DNA from: CALLPQ01 sp964392325
GTDB taxonomy: Bacteria; Pseudomonadota; Alphaproteobacteria; Caulobacterales; Parvularculaceae
Direction: 5' to 3'
NCBI GenBank assembly: GCA_964392325.1
Contig: CAYMPJ010000012.1
Span: forward strand, 46,203 to 110,202
Length of the DNA: 64,000 nucleotides
The notes under the pieces: model-generated
The model's input: the letters and a program-made list of their open reading frames with translations, nothing else
Told to the model about the DNA's origin: nothing
Databases searched by the model: none
Translations under genes and position numbers: made by a program
Shown: piece by piece, positions 18,068-27,249 of the stretch
How positions within the stretch are numbered: position 1 is the first letter of the stretch
Layout: every line of letters starts with the position of its first letter

Positions 18068-19117
18068 ATGTTAGAGCTTGACCTCTTATTCAGGATCACT
18101 GGGGCCGTCATTTTATTGCTGACTGGCTTACTTGTTCTGCGCGGTTCTGGGTTACGCGGTAACGGCATCTTGTTTTTCTTATTTTCGCTTGGAGTCACCG
18201 CCTATCTCATCGGAAATGCAAAAGAGCGCGGCTTCATCGTGCCCCAAGAGCTTGCACCGCTGCGCATGGTACTTAGCGGGAATGTTACATTCATCTATTG
18301 GTGGTTTTGCAGATCGCTATTTGAAGATGACTTTGGTCTTGGACGTTTGGAGTGGGGCGTTGCCGGAGTTTGGGTAAGCGTTTTTCTTGCCAATTTGTTT
18401 TGGACCAATGCACCGATCAACTTAACCTGGATTCTGATTGGGCTTGGGTTGGTGCTTGTTGGACATGTGAGCTGGCTTCTCCTCAATGAGCGCAGCGGTG
18501 ACCTCGTACCATCACGGCGAAACGCCAGAGTGCTCTTTGCTGCTGTGCCAAGCGCCTTTTTACTACTGGATATTGTGATAGATATTGTTTTTGGTTTTGC
18601 GTGGAAACCACTCACATTCACGGTCTGGCAAAATGGCGCGCTGATGGTCATCGCCGGGGTCATGGCATTTTGGTTGCTACACGTTGATAACGGGGTGTTT
18701 GTAGAAGCAAGACTGCCCCAACATACCAAAGTTTCACAGCGACCCTCGGACACCCAAAAATTGCGCGAGCGCGTGTTACGTTTCATGGAAGACGATAAAC
18801 CCTTTCTGGACCCCTCCCTAAAATTCGAAGACTTCGCCAAACAATTGGGCATCGGCCAAATCCGGCTACGCACACTCATCAATCAGGAGTTGGGCTACCG
18901 CCACTTTCGCAACTTCCTCAATACATGGCGCGTCGAAGCAGCCAAGCAGATGTTGATCGATCCAGCGCGCAGCGGGGACAAGATTATCGCCATTGCCTTC
19001 GACGCAGGGTTCGCATCATTGGCCTCGTTCAACCGGGCCTTCATGGCCCATCAACGCCAATCACCCAGCGCCTATCGCACAGAGGAGATGGAGCGTTTAG
19101 GGGATAAAAGCGACTAA
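18068..19117 (+). CDS. AraC-family regulator with integral-membrane N-terminus
   Basis: A 349-residue protein. The first ~210 residues contain about seven hydrophobic segments (for example ITGAVILLLTGLLVL and LLLDIVIDIVFGFAW). The last ~100 residues are an AraC DNA-binding domain with two helix-turn-helix units; the second contains IAIAFDAGFASLASFNRAF and ends QSPSAYR, the classic AraC close. The layout suggests a membrane sensor acting directly on DNA. It may control the following CPBP protease gene 64 bp downstream, or the divergent TPR gene; both are inferences. Confidence 0.88.
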   Translation: MLELDLLFRITGAVILLLTGLLVLRGSGLRGNGILFFLFSLGVTAYLIGNAKERGFIVPQELAPLRMVLSGNVTFIYWWFCRSLFEDDFGLGRLEWGVAGVWVSVFLANLFWTNAPINLTWILIGLGLVLVGHVSWLLLNERSGDLVPSRRNARVLFAAVPSAFLLLDIVIDIVFGFAWKPLTFTVWQNGALMVIAGVMAFWLLHVDNGVFVEARLPQHTKVSQRPSDTQKLRERVLRFMEDDKPFLDPSLKFEDFAKQLGIGQIRLRTLINQELGYRHFRNFLNTWRVEAAKQMLIDPARSGDKIIAIAFDAGFASLASFNRAFMAHQRQSPSAYRTEEMERLGDKSD

Positions 19118-19181
19118 TATCGGTTTTTGCGTACTATTTTGATGTGTTTTGAGGAGTTTTGGGGACGGCACCTGCTAGGGT

Positions 19182-20024
19182 TTGCGCATGTTCCCTTTAT
19201 CTACATCCCGCCTACCGGCGCCCGTCCGTATTGTGTTGATCTCTGTCCTCGTGATCGGAGTTTATTTTATCCAGGATAATTTCGGGCGCTGGCCATATTA
19301 TTATTTCCGGCCCGACATTCCGCTCGGGTGGCCCCGACTTGTTACCCATGCCTTTCTATTTTACGGCATCTGGACCGTGCTTGTACCTATATTGGTTGCC
19401 CTACTCGTCGCCGGGCCACGCCGCTGGGCCAGTGCGATCGGTCTTGATGGCTCAATCTGGACCGCAGCCAAAGTCGGCCTCATCGCAACGGCCATCTTGC
19501 CGATTGCCTATGGATTAATCGCCCCCTTATCATCGGACAATATAATCTACGAAATTATTCGCGGGGCAATACTACCCGGCATCGGCGAAGAAATACTATA
19601 TCGAGGCATGGTGTTTGGATTGCTATTCCGTTTCGCCGGATGGGGCTTCCTGCCAGCCTCTTTGCTCGGCGCGACGATCTTTGGTATCGGCCATTTTTAT
19701 CAAGGCAACTCGATGCTCGAATTTCTCGGCATTTTTGGCATCACCGCCATCGCCGCTGTTTGGTGGAGCTGGATGTATATTGAGTGGGACAATAATATAT
19801 GGGTGCCCGCCGGACTGCACATTTTGATGAACGGATATTTCGCGATCTTCGATGTTGCTAATGGCACACTCGGCAGTTGGAGCTTCTTCGCAATCCGTGC
19901 TGTCGTTGTCCTGATCACAATCGGACTGACTATCCTACACGCCCGAAAGCGTGGACACTTCCTGATTACGCGCCGTGACTTACTATGGCGAGGCAACCGC
20001 GCAGAAACCGTAGAGCCGGCCTAA
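19182..20024 (+). CDS. CPBP-family intramembrane metalloprotease
   Basis: A 280-residue membrane protein with about eight hydrophobic segments and the CPBP (CAAX protease/bacteriocin-processing, Abi) motifs. Motif 1 is GIGEEILYRGMVFG (EExxxR) near residue 134. Motif 2 is FGIGHFYQGN (FxxxH) near residue 167. Motif 3 is GLHILMNGYF (HxxxN/D). The start may be two codons in, at 19188. Roles in this family range from prenyl-protein processing to bacteriocin immunity, and nothing here decides among them. The AraC-type regulator lies just upstream on the same strand. Confidence 0.9.
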   Translation: MRMFPLSTSRLPAPVRIVLISVLVIGVYFIQDNFGRWPYYYFRPDIPLGWPRLVTHAFLFYGIWTVLVPILVALLVAGPRRWASAIGLDGSIWTAAKVGLIATAILPIAYGLIAPLSSDNIIYEIIRGAILPGIGEEILYRGMVFGLLFRFAGWGFLPASLLGATIFGIGHFYQGNSMLEFLGIFGITAIAAVWWSWMYIEWDNNIWVPAGLHILMNGYFAIFDVANGTLGSWSFFAIRAVVVLITIGLTILHARKRGHFLITRRDLLWRGNRAETVEPA

Positions 20025-20169
20025 GCGGCAAATCTATCGCAGCTGGAATGGAAAGCAGCAAGCGGAGGACGATATTCCGTTCGATAATACACAAGATAAA
20101 TGGAGACCTTGGAACTAAGTCATTAGGGGTGGCTGGCCCTGCTTGTCACATTGATGACCTCCTCGCGGC

Positions 20170-20559
20170 CTAGTCACCAGCCAACCCTTTCAGGATCGGA
20201 CAATCAGGGCGGTTATCCCCCTTGCAGGCCTTAACCAGCAAACTCAACTCATCATGGAGCAATTGCAACTCACGCTGTTTGGCTTCGATATCTGTCAGGC
20301 GTTCCTTGGCAATGGCACGCACTTCCCGGCTCGAACGCTCGGTGTTTTCATAAAGCCCCAGCAAATCGCGGCATTCCTTGACAGTAAAGCCAAAGCTTCG
20401 GGCACGCTTAACAAAGTTCAATTTGCGCAAGGATGCATCATCATATTGACGATAGCCGGCCTCGCTGCGCGAGATCGGTGTCACCAGACCTATATCGGCA
20501 TAATATCGAACCGTTTTGGTTGGCAGCCCAACCGTTTTTGCCGCTTCACTGATTTTCAT
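20170..20559 (-). CDS. cueR: CueR/HmrR-like MerR-family copper-responsive regulator
   Basis: A 129-residue MerR-family activator. The ATG at 20559 gives the canonical start MKISEAAKTVGLPTKTVRYY; upstream in-frame codons overlap the divergent promoter. The dimerisation helix follows (about residues 80-110). The metal loop ACKGDNRPDCPIL has two cysteines separated by seven residues (CX7C), the arrangement of the Cu(I)/Ag(I)/Au(I) sensors CueR and HmrR. The sequence LLGLYEN...R ahead of it is also typical. It is divergent from a DUF4396 membrane protein through a promoter of the MerR type, so the probable target is visible. Confidence 0.88.
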   Translation of the reverse strand: MKISEAAKTVGLPTKTVRYYADIGLVTPISRSEAGYRQYDDASLRKLNFVKRARSFGFTVKECRDLLGLYENTERSSREVRAIAKERLTDIEAKQRELQLLHDELSLLVKACKGDNRPDCPILKGLAGD

Positions 20560-20569
20560 GGGCTTTGCC

Positions 20570-20600
20570 TTGACCTTCCTGTTACTGGAAAGCTTATATA
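20570..20600 (+). promoter_or_regulatory. MerR-type promoter with 19-bp spacer and CueR-like dyad
   Basis: A -35 TTGACC (20570-20575) and a -10 TATATA (20595-20600) are separated by 19 bp, the overlong spacer that MerR-family activators untwist. The spacer carries a dyad, ACCTTCC then seven bases then GGAAAGCT, close to the ACCTTCC/GGAAGGT half-sites of CueR/HmrR operators. It points at the DUF4396 gene starting at 20631. Confidence 0.8.
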
Positions 20601-20630
20601 AGAGCTCAAGGCAAGACAAGGGTAGGTGAT

Positions 20631-21077
20631 ATGACGACAACGAAGACAATCGAGTCCCTGAATTGGGGATGTCGGCCTACTTGGCGACGAGCAAGCATCA
20701 ACACGCTCTGGTGTTTGCTGGGCTGTTCGATTGGGGACTTTGGAACGATTGCCTTCTTTCAGTTTACAGGCATCGCTTGGCCGGTCCTCGCCATTATGAC
20801 CCTCGCCATTGTCAACGGGCTGATGACATCCGTCGCGCTGGAGACTTTTATCCTGTCGCGGCAAATGACTCTGCAACTGGCGTTCAAAACCGCCATCGGC
20901 ATGTCTTTTATCTCAATGATCGCGATGGAAGCGGCAATGAATATTACGGATGTTGTACTAACCGGCGGCGCAAAACTCGTCTGGTGGGGGATACCGATCA
21001 TGTTACTCGCCGGATTCCTGACGCCCCTCCCCTATAATTACTGGCGGCTAAAAGCACTCGGCAAAGCCTGTCACTGA
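20631..21077 (+). CDS. DUF4396-like membrane protein, probably CueR-controlled
   Basis: A 148-residue protein with about four membrane segments. RRASINTLWCLLGCSIGDF near residues 20-38 and the close PLPYNYWRLKALGKACH resemble DUF4396 proteins, which share a WCLxGCxxGE-like opening and a PxNxWxxxxGxxH ending. A helix with FISMIAMEAAMNITD matches the family's conserved Met/Glu segment. Cysteines, methionines and a terminal Cys-His could bind copper. Function in the family is unproven; the promoter upstream argues for a role in copper or silver handling. Confidence 0.75.
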   Translation: MTTTKTIESLNWGCRPTWRRASINTLWCLLGCSIGDFGTIAFFQFTGIAWPVLAIMTLAIVNGLMTSVALETFILSRQMTLQLAFKTAIGMSFISMIAMEAAMNITDVVLTGGAKLVWWGIPIMLLAGFLTPLPYNYWRLKALGKACH

Positions 21078-21187
21078 TCGGCGGCCTTTGACATTAAAGA
21101 CGTATAAAGATTTATACGAGCCTAGGCTCCTAGGGCGATAACAATAATTGTCGCGCGCCCGCGGCATTGCCGATCATAAAGCTATTT

Positions 21188-21550
21188 TCAATCTGGCGTG
21201 TATTCGGTCGTACCCTGATGAAAAAACATCTTCCAACCATCGTTCTCCTTTCGCCAAAGAGATGATCTAAGGGTTCCGTTTTCAGAAATTCGATAACGAG
21301 CTTGAACAATGTTATCAGTCAGCACAATCAGTAAGAAGTCCTCAATAGTCCATTTTGAATCCTGTACCGCCTCACTCGAAAGAGATTTAAGTATTGCAGC
21401 TTTGTCATAAGTCCTACCAGATGCACCGATTTCAAAAAAATCATCAGCCAAGAGTTCAGCAACACGGTCCGGCACACTACGCACTTCTTGCTGCAGAAGC
21501 CGCTCTTCGAGGCTCTGGATCGTTTGCGAAAGATGGTTGATAGTCTGCAT
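21188..21550 (-). CDS. DUF4440 / NTF2-like small protein
   Basis: A 120-residue protein. The start IQSLEERLLQQEVR, then ELLADDFFEIGASGRTYDKA, and the end RSSLWRKENDGWKMFFHQGT are the recurrent pattern of DUF4440, a SnoaL/NTF2-like cone fold. Such proteins are soluble and often of unknown function. It is transcribed in the same direction as the large TPR gene but about 110 bp upstream of that gene's stop, so they are not obviously coupled. Confidence 0.85.
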   Translation of the reverse strand: MQTINHLSQTIQSLEERLLQQEVRSVPDRVAELLADDFFEIGASGRTYDKAAILKSLSSEAVQDSKWTIEDFLLIVLTDNIVQARYRISENGTLRSSLWRKENDGWKMFFHQGTTEYTPD

Positions 21551-21659
21551 AAGGTTTTTTCAACTCAAACTGCTTTTTCGGTCTTGTTTCGTTAGTGGGT
21601 TACATAAATTTGCTCATTTAACAATTAGAAACACCGGGCCAATAGCAGTCGCGGCAATT

Positions 21660-23927
21660 TTAGAGCCATCGCGTTTCGTCTTCTTTTTGCATCTTATGAG
21701 ATATAACCCAAGCCACTAAACCATCTGCAAAATCGCTATTCTGGCGTAGCGGATCTGCATCAACCTTCAAGAGGTGCCAAACTGGCAATTGCGCGTTCTT
21801 CGTTGATGCGGGCAATATTGCGGGCTTCAGATCGATAAAATCGGGATGCTCTCTAATCGGATCAAATGCTGGCCGTACGAGAATATAGATCGGCATAATT
21901 GTTCGGGTTGAAAAGGCCTCTTCTAATGTGGCAATCGCGCCTGTATGATCACCAGTTAAGGCCTGCCATTGGGCTTGTTCAAAATGCAGGTTTGCAGCCC
22001 CGCCTGCCTTATCGAGGTCGAGGGATGTGCGCATACGTGCCAAAACGTCTTTGGCCATCTGGTCTCGTCCTGTTTTTTGAAAGGACAAAGCCAGGTTCGC
22101 ATAGGCTGACGGTTCCCCGGTATAAGGATTAAAAGTCTTTTTCTCAAAATCGCGAAGATCAGACCATGTCGCATCAAAGAAATCTACAGCGTCTTGGAAA
22201 TCACCCTTATGGGCCAAGAGATTGATATATTGGTTTGTCAAAAGCGGATTACCAGGCGCTTTTTCCAAGACGGCTTCAAATTGTGTTCGCACGGTCTCGA
22301 TATCGCCGTCTATCGAATTTGCATAAGCATTAAATATAACATTTCCATATTGCTGTCTTTCAGAGCGCGCGCCTAAATCTAAATAGGCATAGGCGGTCCA
22401 TACTTTCCATATGCCATTATTGGGGTCCTCCTCTAAGGCTTCTCGAAAGGTGTTTATGGCCTCTCCTAAATGCCCTTGTCCATGCAGCAAAAATGAATTT
22501 GCTGCCAAAGTTTTTGGGCTGCCGGACTCAATCGCATTTAATCGATTAATAATTTTCTGTGCGCGCTCCAGCTCTCCAATATTTACCAATTCTCTAACTG
22601 CGTTTACGCCAATTGGAGCAAATAATGGGTCTTTATCAAGTACCTCAAACATGGTCTGCGCCACATCACGATATCGGCGCGTGCTCTTATATTCAAAAGC
22701 CAACCACATTTTAGCATCGAGATTATTTGGATTAATCTCTATGGCGCGCTCGAAAGAACTTATCGATTCACTTGTATTCGTATCTTTCGAATGAAGAAGC
22801 CCCTGAACCACATGGGCGTGAGATAGATCGGGGTCGAGCGCATGGGCGTGATCAAGGTGAGCCTGCACGATAGGTGCGGCTTCACGCCAGGGCGTATCGC
22901 CATAACCGCCCGGCGTATCAGATAGAAAAATTTCAATCTGAGCCAGCATGGCATAAGCTGGTGCGTAATTCGGATCGGTTTTTATCACCCCTTCAAGCAA
23001 AGTTTTTACCCGCTGAAAGTCGCGGCGTTCATGGACCAATTGGCGCGCCTCGAGGAAATCTTCATAAGCGTCAATATCTGTGGGTGTGGCACTTGGTAAA
23101 TCCGGCGCATCCTCGCCCATTAAATGGGGCATAAGCGCGGTAGAAATTTCGTGGGCTATATCGTCTTGCACCGCGAAGATATCGGTGAGCTCACGGTCAT
23201 AGGTTTGCGACCATATATGAAACCCGTCATCGGCCTTGACCAACTGCGCAGTGATGCGCAGGCGATCGCCTGATTTACGGATCGAGCCTTCAAGAATTGT
23301 CGCAACACCGAGGACCCGGCCAATTTCGCGCAGGTCCTGATCTTTGCCTTTATAGGAAAAAGAAGAGGTGCGCCCGGCAACATTCATCTCTTTGATTTGC
23401 GCAAAACTATTGAGCAGTTCTTCGGCGATCCCGTCGCCAAAATATTCCTGATCACCATCGGGCGATAGATCCGCAAAGGGAAGAATAGCGATGGAAGTTT
23501 CAATAGGTTCACTGGTTTCACTTGCATCAGTTTCATGGGTCGCTATCTCGCTTGAATGCGTCTCGCTAGATGGCAAAGGGGCAGGCTTAAAAGTCTGGAA
23601 CGCCAATAGACCGCCCACCAATGCCAAACCGCCTAAAATCGCATAGTCTAATTTGCGACCCGTCTTTGAGGCGATACTTTCATCAGACCCAATCGCCTTT
23701 GTTGGCTTCATCCCCTCGGGGGTAAGCTCAAACGCCCACGCCAAAATCATAGCGATCGGAAAACCAATGAGTACCAATGTCGTAAAGAATGTATCAAACC
23801 AACTTGGGAGATTAAGGGATGTCTCCAGCGCGATGCCGAGTTGAATAATCAACCATCCGACAACGGCATAGACCCCCGCTACGCGGAAGATATTTCTACG
23901 CTTTAACTCTGCAAAAAGATTGTTCAA
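21660..23927 (-). CDS. Membrane-anchored FlgO-like/TPR protein
   Basis: About 755 residues from a TTG at 23927, which has GGGGAG eight bases upstream and gives the usual start NNLFAELKRRNIFRVAG; an ATG at 23954 would add nine residues. Two or three hydrophobic segments lie in the first ~115 residues. A FlgO-like domain follows at about 145-265 (IAILPFADLSPDGDQEYFGD, then ILEGSIRKSGDRLRITAQLV). About 400 residues of TPR repeats make up the rest. The same architecture is often fused to adenylate cyclase or winged-helix domains elsewhere; here no catalytic domain is present. The role is unknown. Confidence 0.82.
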   Translation of the reverse strand: MNNLFAELKRRNIFRVAGVYAVVGWLIIQLGIALETSLNLPSWFDTFFTTLVLIGFPIAMILAWAFELTPEGMKPTKAIGSDESIASKTGRKLDYAILGGLALVGGLLAFQTFKPAPLPSSETHSSEIATHETDASETSEPIETSIAILPFADLSPDGDQEYFGDGIAEELLNSFAQIKEMNVAGRTSSFSYKGKDQDLREIGRVLGVATILEGSIRKSGDRLRITAQLVKADDGFHIWSQTYDRELTDIFAVQDDIAHEISTALMPHLMGEDAPDLPSATPTDIDAYEDFLEARQLVHERRDFQRVKTLLEGVIKTDPNYAPAYAMLAQIEIFLSDTPGGYGDTPWREAAPIVQAHLDHAHALDPDLSHAHVVQGLLHSKDTNTSESISSFERAIEINPNNLDAKMWLAFEYKSTRRYRDVAQTMFEVLDKDPLFAPIGVNAVRELVNIGELERAQKIINRLNAIESGSPKTLAANSFLLHGQGHLGEAINTFREALEEDPNNGIWKVWTAYAYLDLGARSERQQYGNVIFNAYANSIDGDIETVRTQFEAVLEKAPGNPLLTNQYINLLAHKGDFQDAVDFFDATWSDLRDFEKKTFNPYTGEPSAYANLALSFQKTGRDQMAKDVLARMRTSLDLDKAGGAANLHFEQAQWQALTGDHTGAIATLEEAFSTRTIMPIYILVRPAFDPIREHPDFIDLKPAILPASTKNAQLPVWHLLKVDADPLRQNSDFADGLVAWVISHKMQKEDETRWL

Positions 23928-24305
23928 TCCATGCACTCCCCGAGCTGTTTTCAAGAAACTATCACAAACCCAAAAAAATGTCTTATTTTTTTATGAGCTT
24001 AAGGCCTGTATAGCAAAAATGTGTAAGGGACTTAAACCGGAGCACTACGGACAGAACACCTTTGAGGCGACCGAGGGTAGGGTCAGGCATCCACCGCCGC
24101 CATTCGGGAAACTGGCAACTAGGGCATCCCCGTACGGATTCGATATAATCAAGCTGGTTCTTCCAAACCCCGTACTGTATTTATGCCCCGGGCGGATAAT
24201 GAAGAACTATTGAGCGTCTCACATTTTTCGGCCCTGCGCTCTTGGTCTTTTTGCTTGACGGAACGTATGGTATGAGTTCCAATCCAGTGTGTGGAGGACG
24301 TCAAA
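23928..24305. other. Intergenic region with no recognised feature
   Basis: About 380 bp between divergent genes, with a more GC-rich block near 24040-24200. A plus-strand open frame exists here but has no ribosome site or familiar motif. I see no RNA gene or strong repeat; promoters for both flanking genes are presumably inside. Confidence 0.5.
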
Positions 24306-25394
24306 GTGAGTGAATTCCCTAATCATATTTTTTCGGCAGCTTTTCTGGCGGTCATTCTCATTTTGTTGCCGGGCTGTGTCTCCCCAACAAATCAACTTAC
24401 ATCATCTTTTTCCGCAACAGCTCAACCAAAACTATCCCAGAAGGTTATCGCCATCGGGGATCTTCATGGTGACTATGACGCCTATATTGAACTATTGCAG
24501 GAAGCCAAGCTGATTGATCAAGAAAATCGCTGGTCGGGCGGCAGTACAATTCTGGTACAAACTGGAGACGTTGCAGACCGAGGACCTCACTCTCGTAAAA
24601 TCATCGCGCATCTTCGCCAGCTTCAGAACGCTGCGAAACGCCAAGGGGGAAAGGTCCTTACACTGATTGGCAATCACGAAGCCATGAATATGACAGGCGA
24701 CCTAAGATATGTGCACCCCGGAGAGTATGAGGCATTCCAAACACGTCAATCTCGCAGATTGCGTGATCGCGCCTATAGAGCCAATAAAACCCAGATAATC
24801 AAATTTTACCGCCAATCTGATCCTGAATTATCGAAGCGCGAGATAAAAGCCAAGTGGGAAGAAACCTACCCTCTCGGCCGGGTTGAGCATCAGGCTGAAT
24901 GGGGGCCCAAAGGCGAGATTGGTAAATGGGTCATCGCCAACCCTGTGGTGGCGCTCGTCCAAGATACCTTATTTGCACATGGCGGCATCAGTGCCGACTA
25001 TGCAGAGCTTTCAATTGACGAAATGAATCAACGTGCGCGTACTGCTCTATTAGCGCAAGACACGGCCCCTGAGAGTATCATCAATGATGAAAACGGGCCC
25101 CTCTGGTATCGGGGTTTGACGGAGCGTTTCGCTCCCGCCGCCACTGATGAAAACGCCGCCTCACCCGCTGAAGAACTGAGCATCGTTCTATCGGCTTTTG
25201 GTGCCAAGCGCATGGTAATCGGGCATACGCCTTCTACCAAGGGCATCCTGGCAAGTCATGACAATCGACTGATCCAGATCGACACTGGAATTGCGGAATA
25301 TTATGGCGGCGTGAATTCCTTCCTCCGATTGGAGAATGGCAAGGTCTACGCGCATAGCGATGGCGAAATCATAGAAATAGGGGATTCGAATTGA
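24306..25394 (+). CDS. Lipoprotein metallophosphoesterase (PPP-like)
   Basis: A 362-residue calcineurin-like phosphatase exported as a lipoprotein. GTG at 24306 is chosen because GGAGG lies eight bases upstream. The signal ends at LPGC. The metal-site blocks are in order: GDLHGDYDAY, QTGDVADRGPHSRK, LIGNHEAMNM, then FAHGGISADYAEL and VIGHTPSTKGIL. These match the Shewanella-like branch of bacterial PPP-type phosphatases. The substrate is unknown. Its TGA overlaps the TTG start of the next gene, so the two are probably cotranslated. Confidence 0.88.
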   Translation: MSEFPNHIFSAAFLAVILILLPGCVSPTNQLTSSFSATAQPKLSQKVIAIGDLHGDYDAYIELLQEAKLIDQENRWSGGSTILVQTGDVADRGPHSRKIIAHLRQLQNAAKRQGGKVLTLIGNHEAMNMTGDLRYVHPGEYEAFQTRQSRRLRDRAYRANKTQIIKFYRQSDPELSKREIKAKWEETYPLGRVEHQAEWGPKGEIGKWVIANPVVALVQDTLFAHGGISADYAELSIDEMNQRARTALLAQDTAPESIINDENGPLWYRGLTERFAPAATDENAASPAEELSIVLSAFGAKRMVIGHTPSTKGILASHDNRLIQIDTGIAEYYGGVNSFLRLENGKVYAHSDGEIIEIGDSN

Positions 25395-26473
25395 ATGCAG
25401 CTCATACTCTGAAAAAACTTAGTTTCATAATCGTAACTGGTCTTTTGGCTATTCAATCTGTTGCCGCCCAAACAAACGCCTCAGATATCGTTGACCCGAA
25501 CGCCGCCACACCACTGTTCTTGAATAACGACATACTTGAAGTGCGATTTGAAGGCCCAATCAACGAGATTGTGAAAAAAGCAGCGCGGTCGACCGATCCG
25601 TATAGCGCTAAATTAATACTTCCACAAAGTTCTGACACGTATGATATCACGCTGGCAGCCCGGGGAAATTCGCGGCGTACACGCGGCATTTGCACTTTCC
25701 CGCCTTTGCGGGTCCGGTTTGCCGACAGACCTGCTTTTGGTCTCTTCCAAGACCAGAAAAGCCTTAAATTGGTGACCCACTGCCATCGCTCTGAGCGTCG
25801 CGAACACCATGTTCTTTTGGAATATGCCGCATACCGGCTGCTGAATGTCTTAGATCATAAAAGCATGCGGGTCAGGCTGGCTAAGATTGAATATGTTGAA
25901 GCCAAAACCGGCCGGCCAACGGACACACGCTACGGCTTTTTCATTGAAGACATGGATGATGCCGCCGAGCGCAACGGCATGAAAGAACTTGATGTGCCCG
26001 GTTTAACACCGCAGCAGCTTGACCCGGTGGCATCGGCTCGCATTGCTTTATTCCAATATATGATCGGAAATGTCGATTTTTCCTTTCGTGTCGCAGCCAA
26101 GGGGAAAGATTGTTGCCACAATATGAAGCTGATGGGTCAAAGTAAGACCAATCTAAATAATGCTGTTCCTGTGCCGTACGATTTCGACCAGACTGGCATT
26201 GTTGACCCGCCTAAACCTCAACTACCGGAAGGGTTACCCATCAACAGTTTGAGCACACGCTTATATCGTGGACTGTGCCGGCATAATGATGCGGTGCGCG
26301 AACAAACAGCCTTATTCCTTCAGCGTCGGGACGAGTTGGAAGCCGTTCTTCATACCCTCCCGGACTTACCGGAACGGCAGATCAGCCGGGTGCAATCTTT
26401 TCTTGGGTCCTTTTTTGAAACCCTGTCTGATCCGAAACAATTCGAAAAACGGATAATCAAGAAGTGCCGATAA
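25391..26473 (+). CDS. Exported protein of unknown function coupled to the phosphatase
   Basis: A 360-residue protein with a signal peptide ending near VAAQ, starting at a TTG that overlaps the previous stop by four bases. I do not recognise the family with certainty. Visible blocks are ARGNSRRTRGICTFPPLRVR, KSLKLVTHCH, RYGFFIEDMDD and VPVPYDFDQTGIVDPP. The last resembles the Asp-rich metal site of CotH-like kinases (YDxDxxG), a hint only. Its neighbour on the other strand is a DUF4956 membrane protein, a family that often travels with CotH and polyphosphate-polymerase genes. Confidence 0.75.
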   Translation: MNAAHTLKKLSFIIVTGLLAIQSVAAQTNASDIVDPNAATPLFLNNDILEVRFEGPINEIVKKAARSTDPYSAKLILPQSSDTYDITLAARGNSRRTRGICTFPPLRVRFADRPAFGLFQDQKSLKLVTHCHRSERREHHVLLEYAAYRLLNVLDHKSMRVRLAKIEYVEAKTGRPTDTRYGFFIEDMDDAAERNGMKELDVPGLTPQQLDPVASARIALFQYMIGNVDFSFRVAAKGKDCCHNMKLMGQSKTNLNNAVPVPYDFDQTGIVDPPKPQLPEGLPINSLSTRLYRGLCRHNDAVREQTALFLQRRDELEAVLHTLPDLPERQISRVQSFLGSFFETLSDPKQFEKRIIKKCR

Positions 26474-26502
26474 TCTGCATATCACTTGATAAGGCCAATT
26501 AA

Positions 26503-27249
26503 TCAGACATCACTGGGTGGTTTGACGATGACCCCAGACTGATTTTTCTTCTCTGCCTTGAGTCGTTTGCGCTCAATTTGCTTTTGAGCAACGAATTTTG
26601 ATTCAAGGCCATCCCCAAACATGCAGCTAAGGGTAGTCGCATAGGTAAAGAATACGGTTGTCACAACCGCAACTTCGATCGCGCCAACGCCCGCTGCAAG
26701 CCCTACACCGATAGCAACAAAGATAAACAGTGTATCGAACGTATCTGTTAGCGCGCGCCGAAACCGAACGCCGGCAACAATCCCTGCCAGGCCAAATGCA
26801 AGCGCCAAGGAATGTTGGATGACAGTCACCACACCGGCCACAACGGCTGGTAAAATCAAAGCAGTTTCATCGATGGAATGATCATATTCATGATCCTGAT
26901 GTATGTTCAAGTGAACCCACGTCACGGGAATCATCAAACCGATCGTGGACAACATAGCCAAAGCAAGCCTTGCTCCATCCACCAGCCAGTCTCGACTTGC
27001 AAGTGCAGCCTGATTGCTCAAGTCAAAAGATTGCAAGCCCTCAACTGACCCGTCAGGTATCCCGCCAGCAATCCCGCTTAATCCGCCAATAGGCAGATAT
27101 GCAATCAAGCCCGGTACAGCGTATAGGATTAGCCCAATACTGCCACCCAATAGAATATAGTATAGGCTCACCTTGACGAATAGGGCGCGCAGAGCCTGTC
27201 GATAGGATTTGTCTGCAGCCAAATTTCGTGTCTCTAAGTCTTCTTGCAT
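26503..27249 (-). CDS. DUF4956-like membrane protein
   Basis: A 248-residue protein with about six hydrophobic segments. The ATG at 27249 has AAAGGGGG eight bases upstream. The central part, LALAFGLAGIVAGVRFRRAL followed by LFIFVAIGVGLAAGVGAIEV, is the DUF4956 pattern. A periplasmic loop of about 60 residues separates the first helix from the rest. The end is basic (KQIERKRLKAEKKNQ). The function is unknown. It converges with the phosphatase pair. Confidence 0.78.
   Translation of the reverse strand: MQEDLETRNLAADKSYRQALRALFVKVSLYYILLGGSIGLILYAVPGLIAYLPIGGLSGIAGGIPDGSVEGLQSFDLSNQAALASRDWLVDGARLALAMLSTIGLMIPVTWVHLNIHQDHEYDHSIDETALILPAVVAGVVTVIQHSLALAFGLAGIVAGVRFRRALTDTFDTLFIFVAIGVGLAAGVGAIEVAVVTTVFFTYATTLSCMFGDGLESKFVAQKQIERKRLKAEKKNQSGVIVKPPSDV

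Noticed and set aside
17890..18198. N-terminal extension of the TPR protein (103 codons)
   Set aside because: It overlaps the divergent AraC gene and precedes a clear signal peptide with its own ribosome site.
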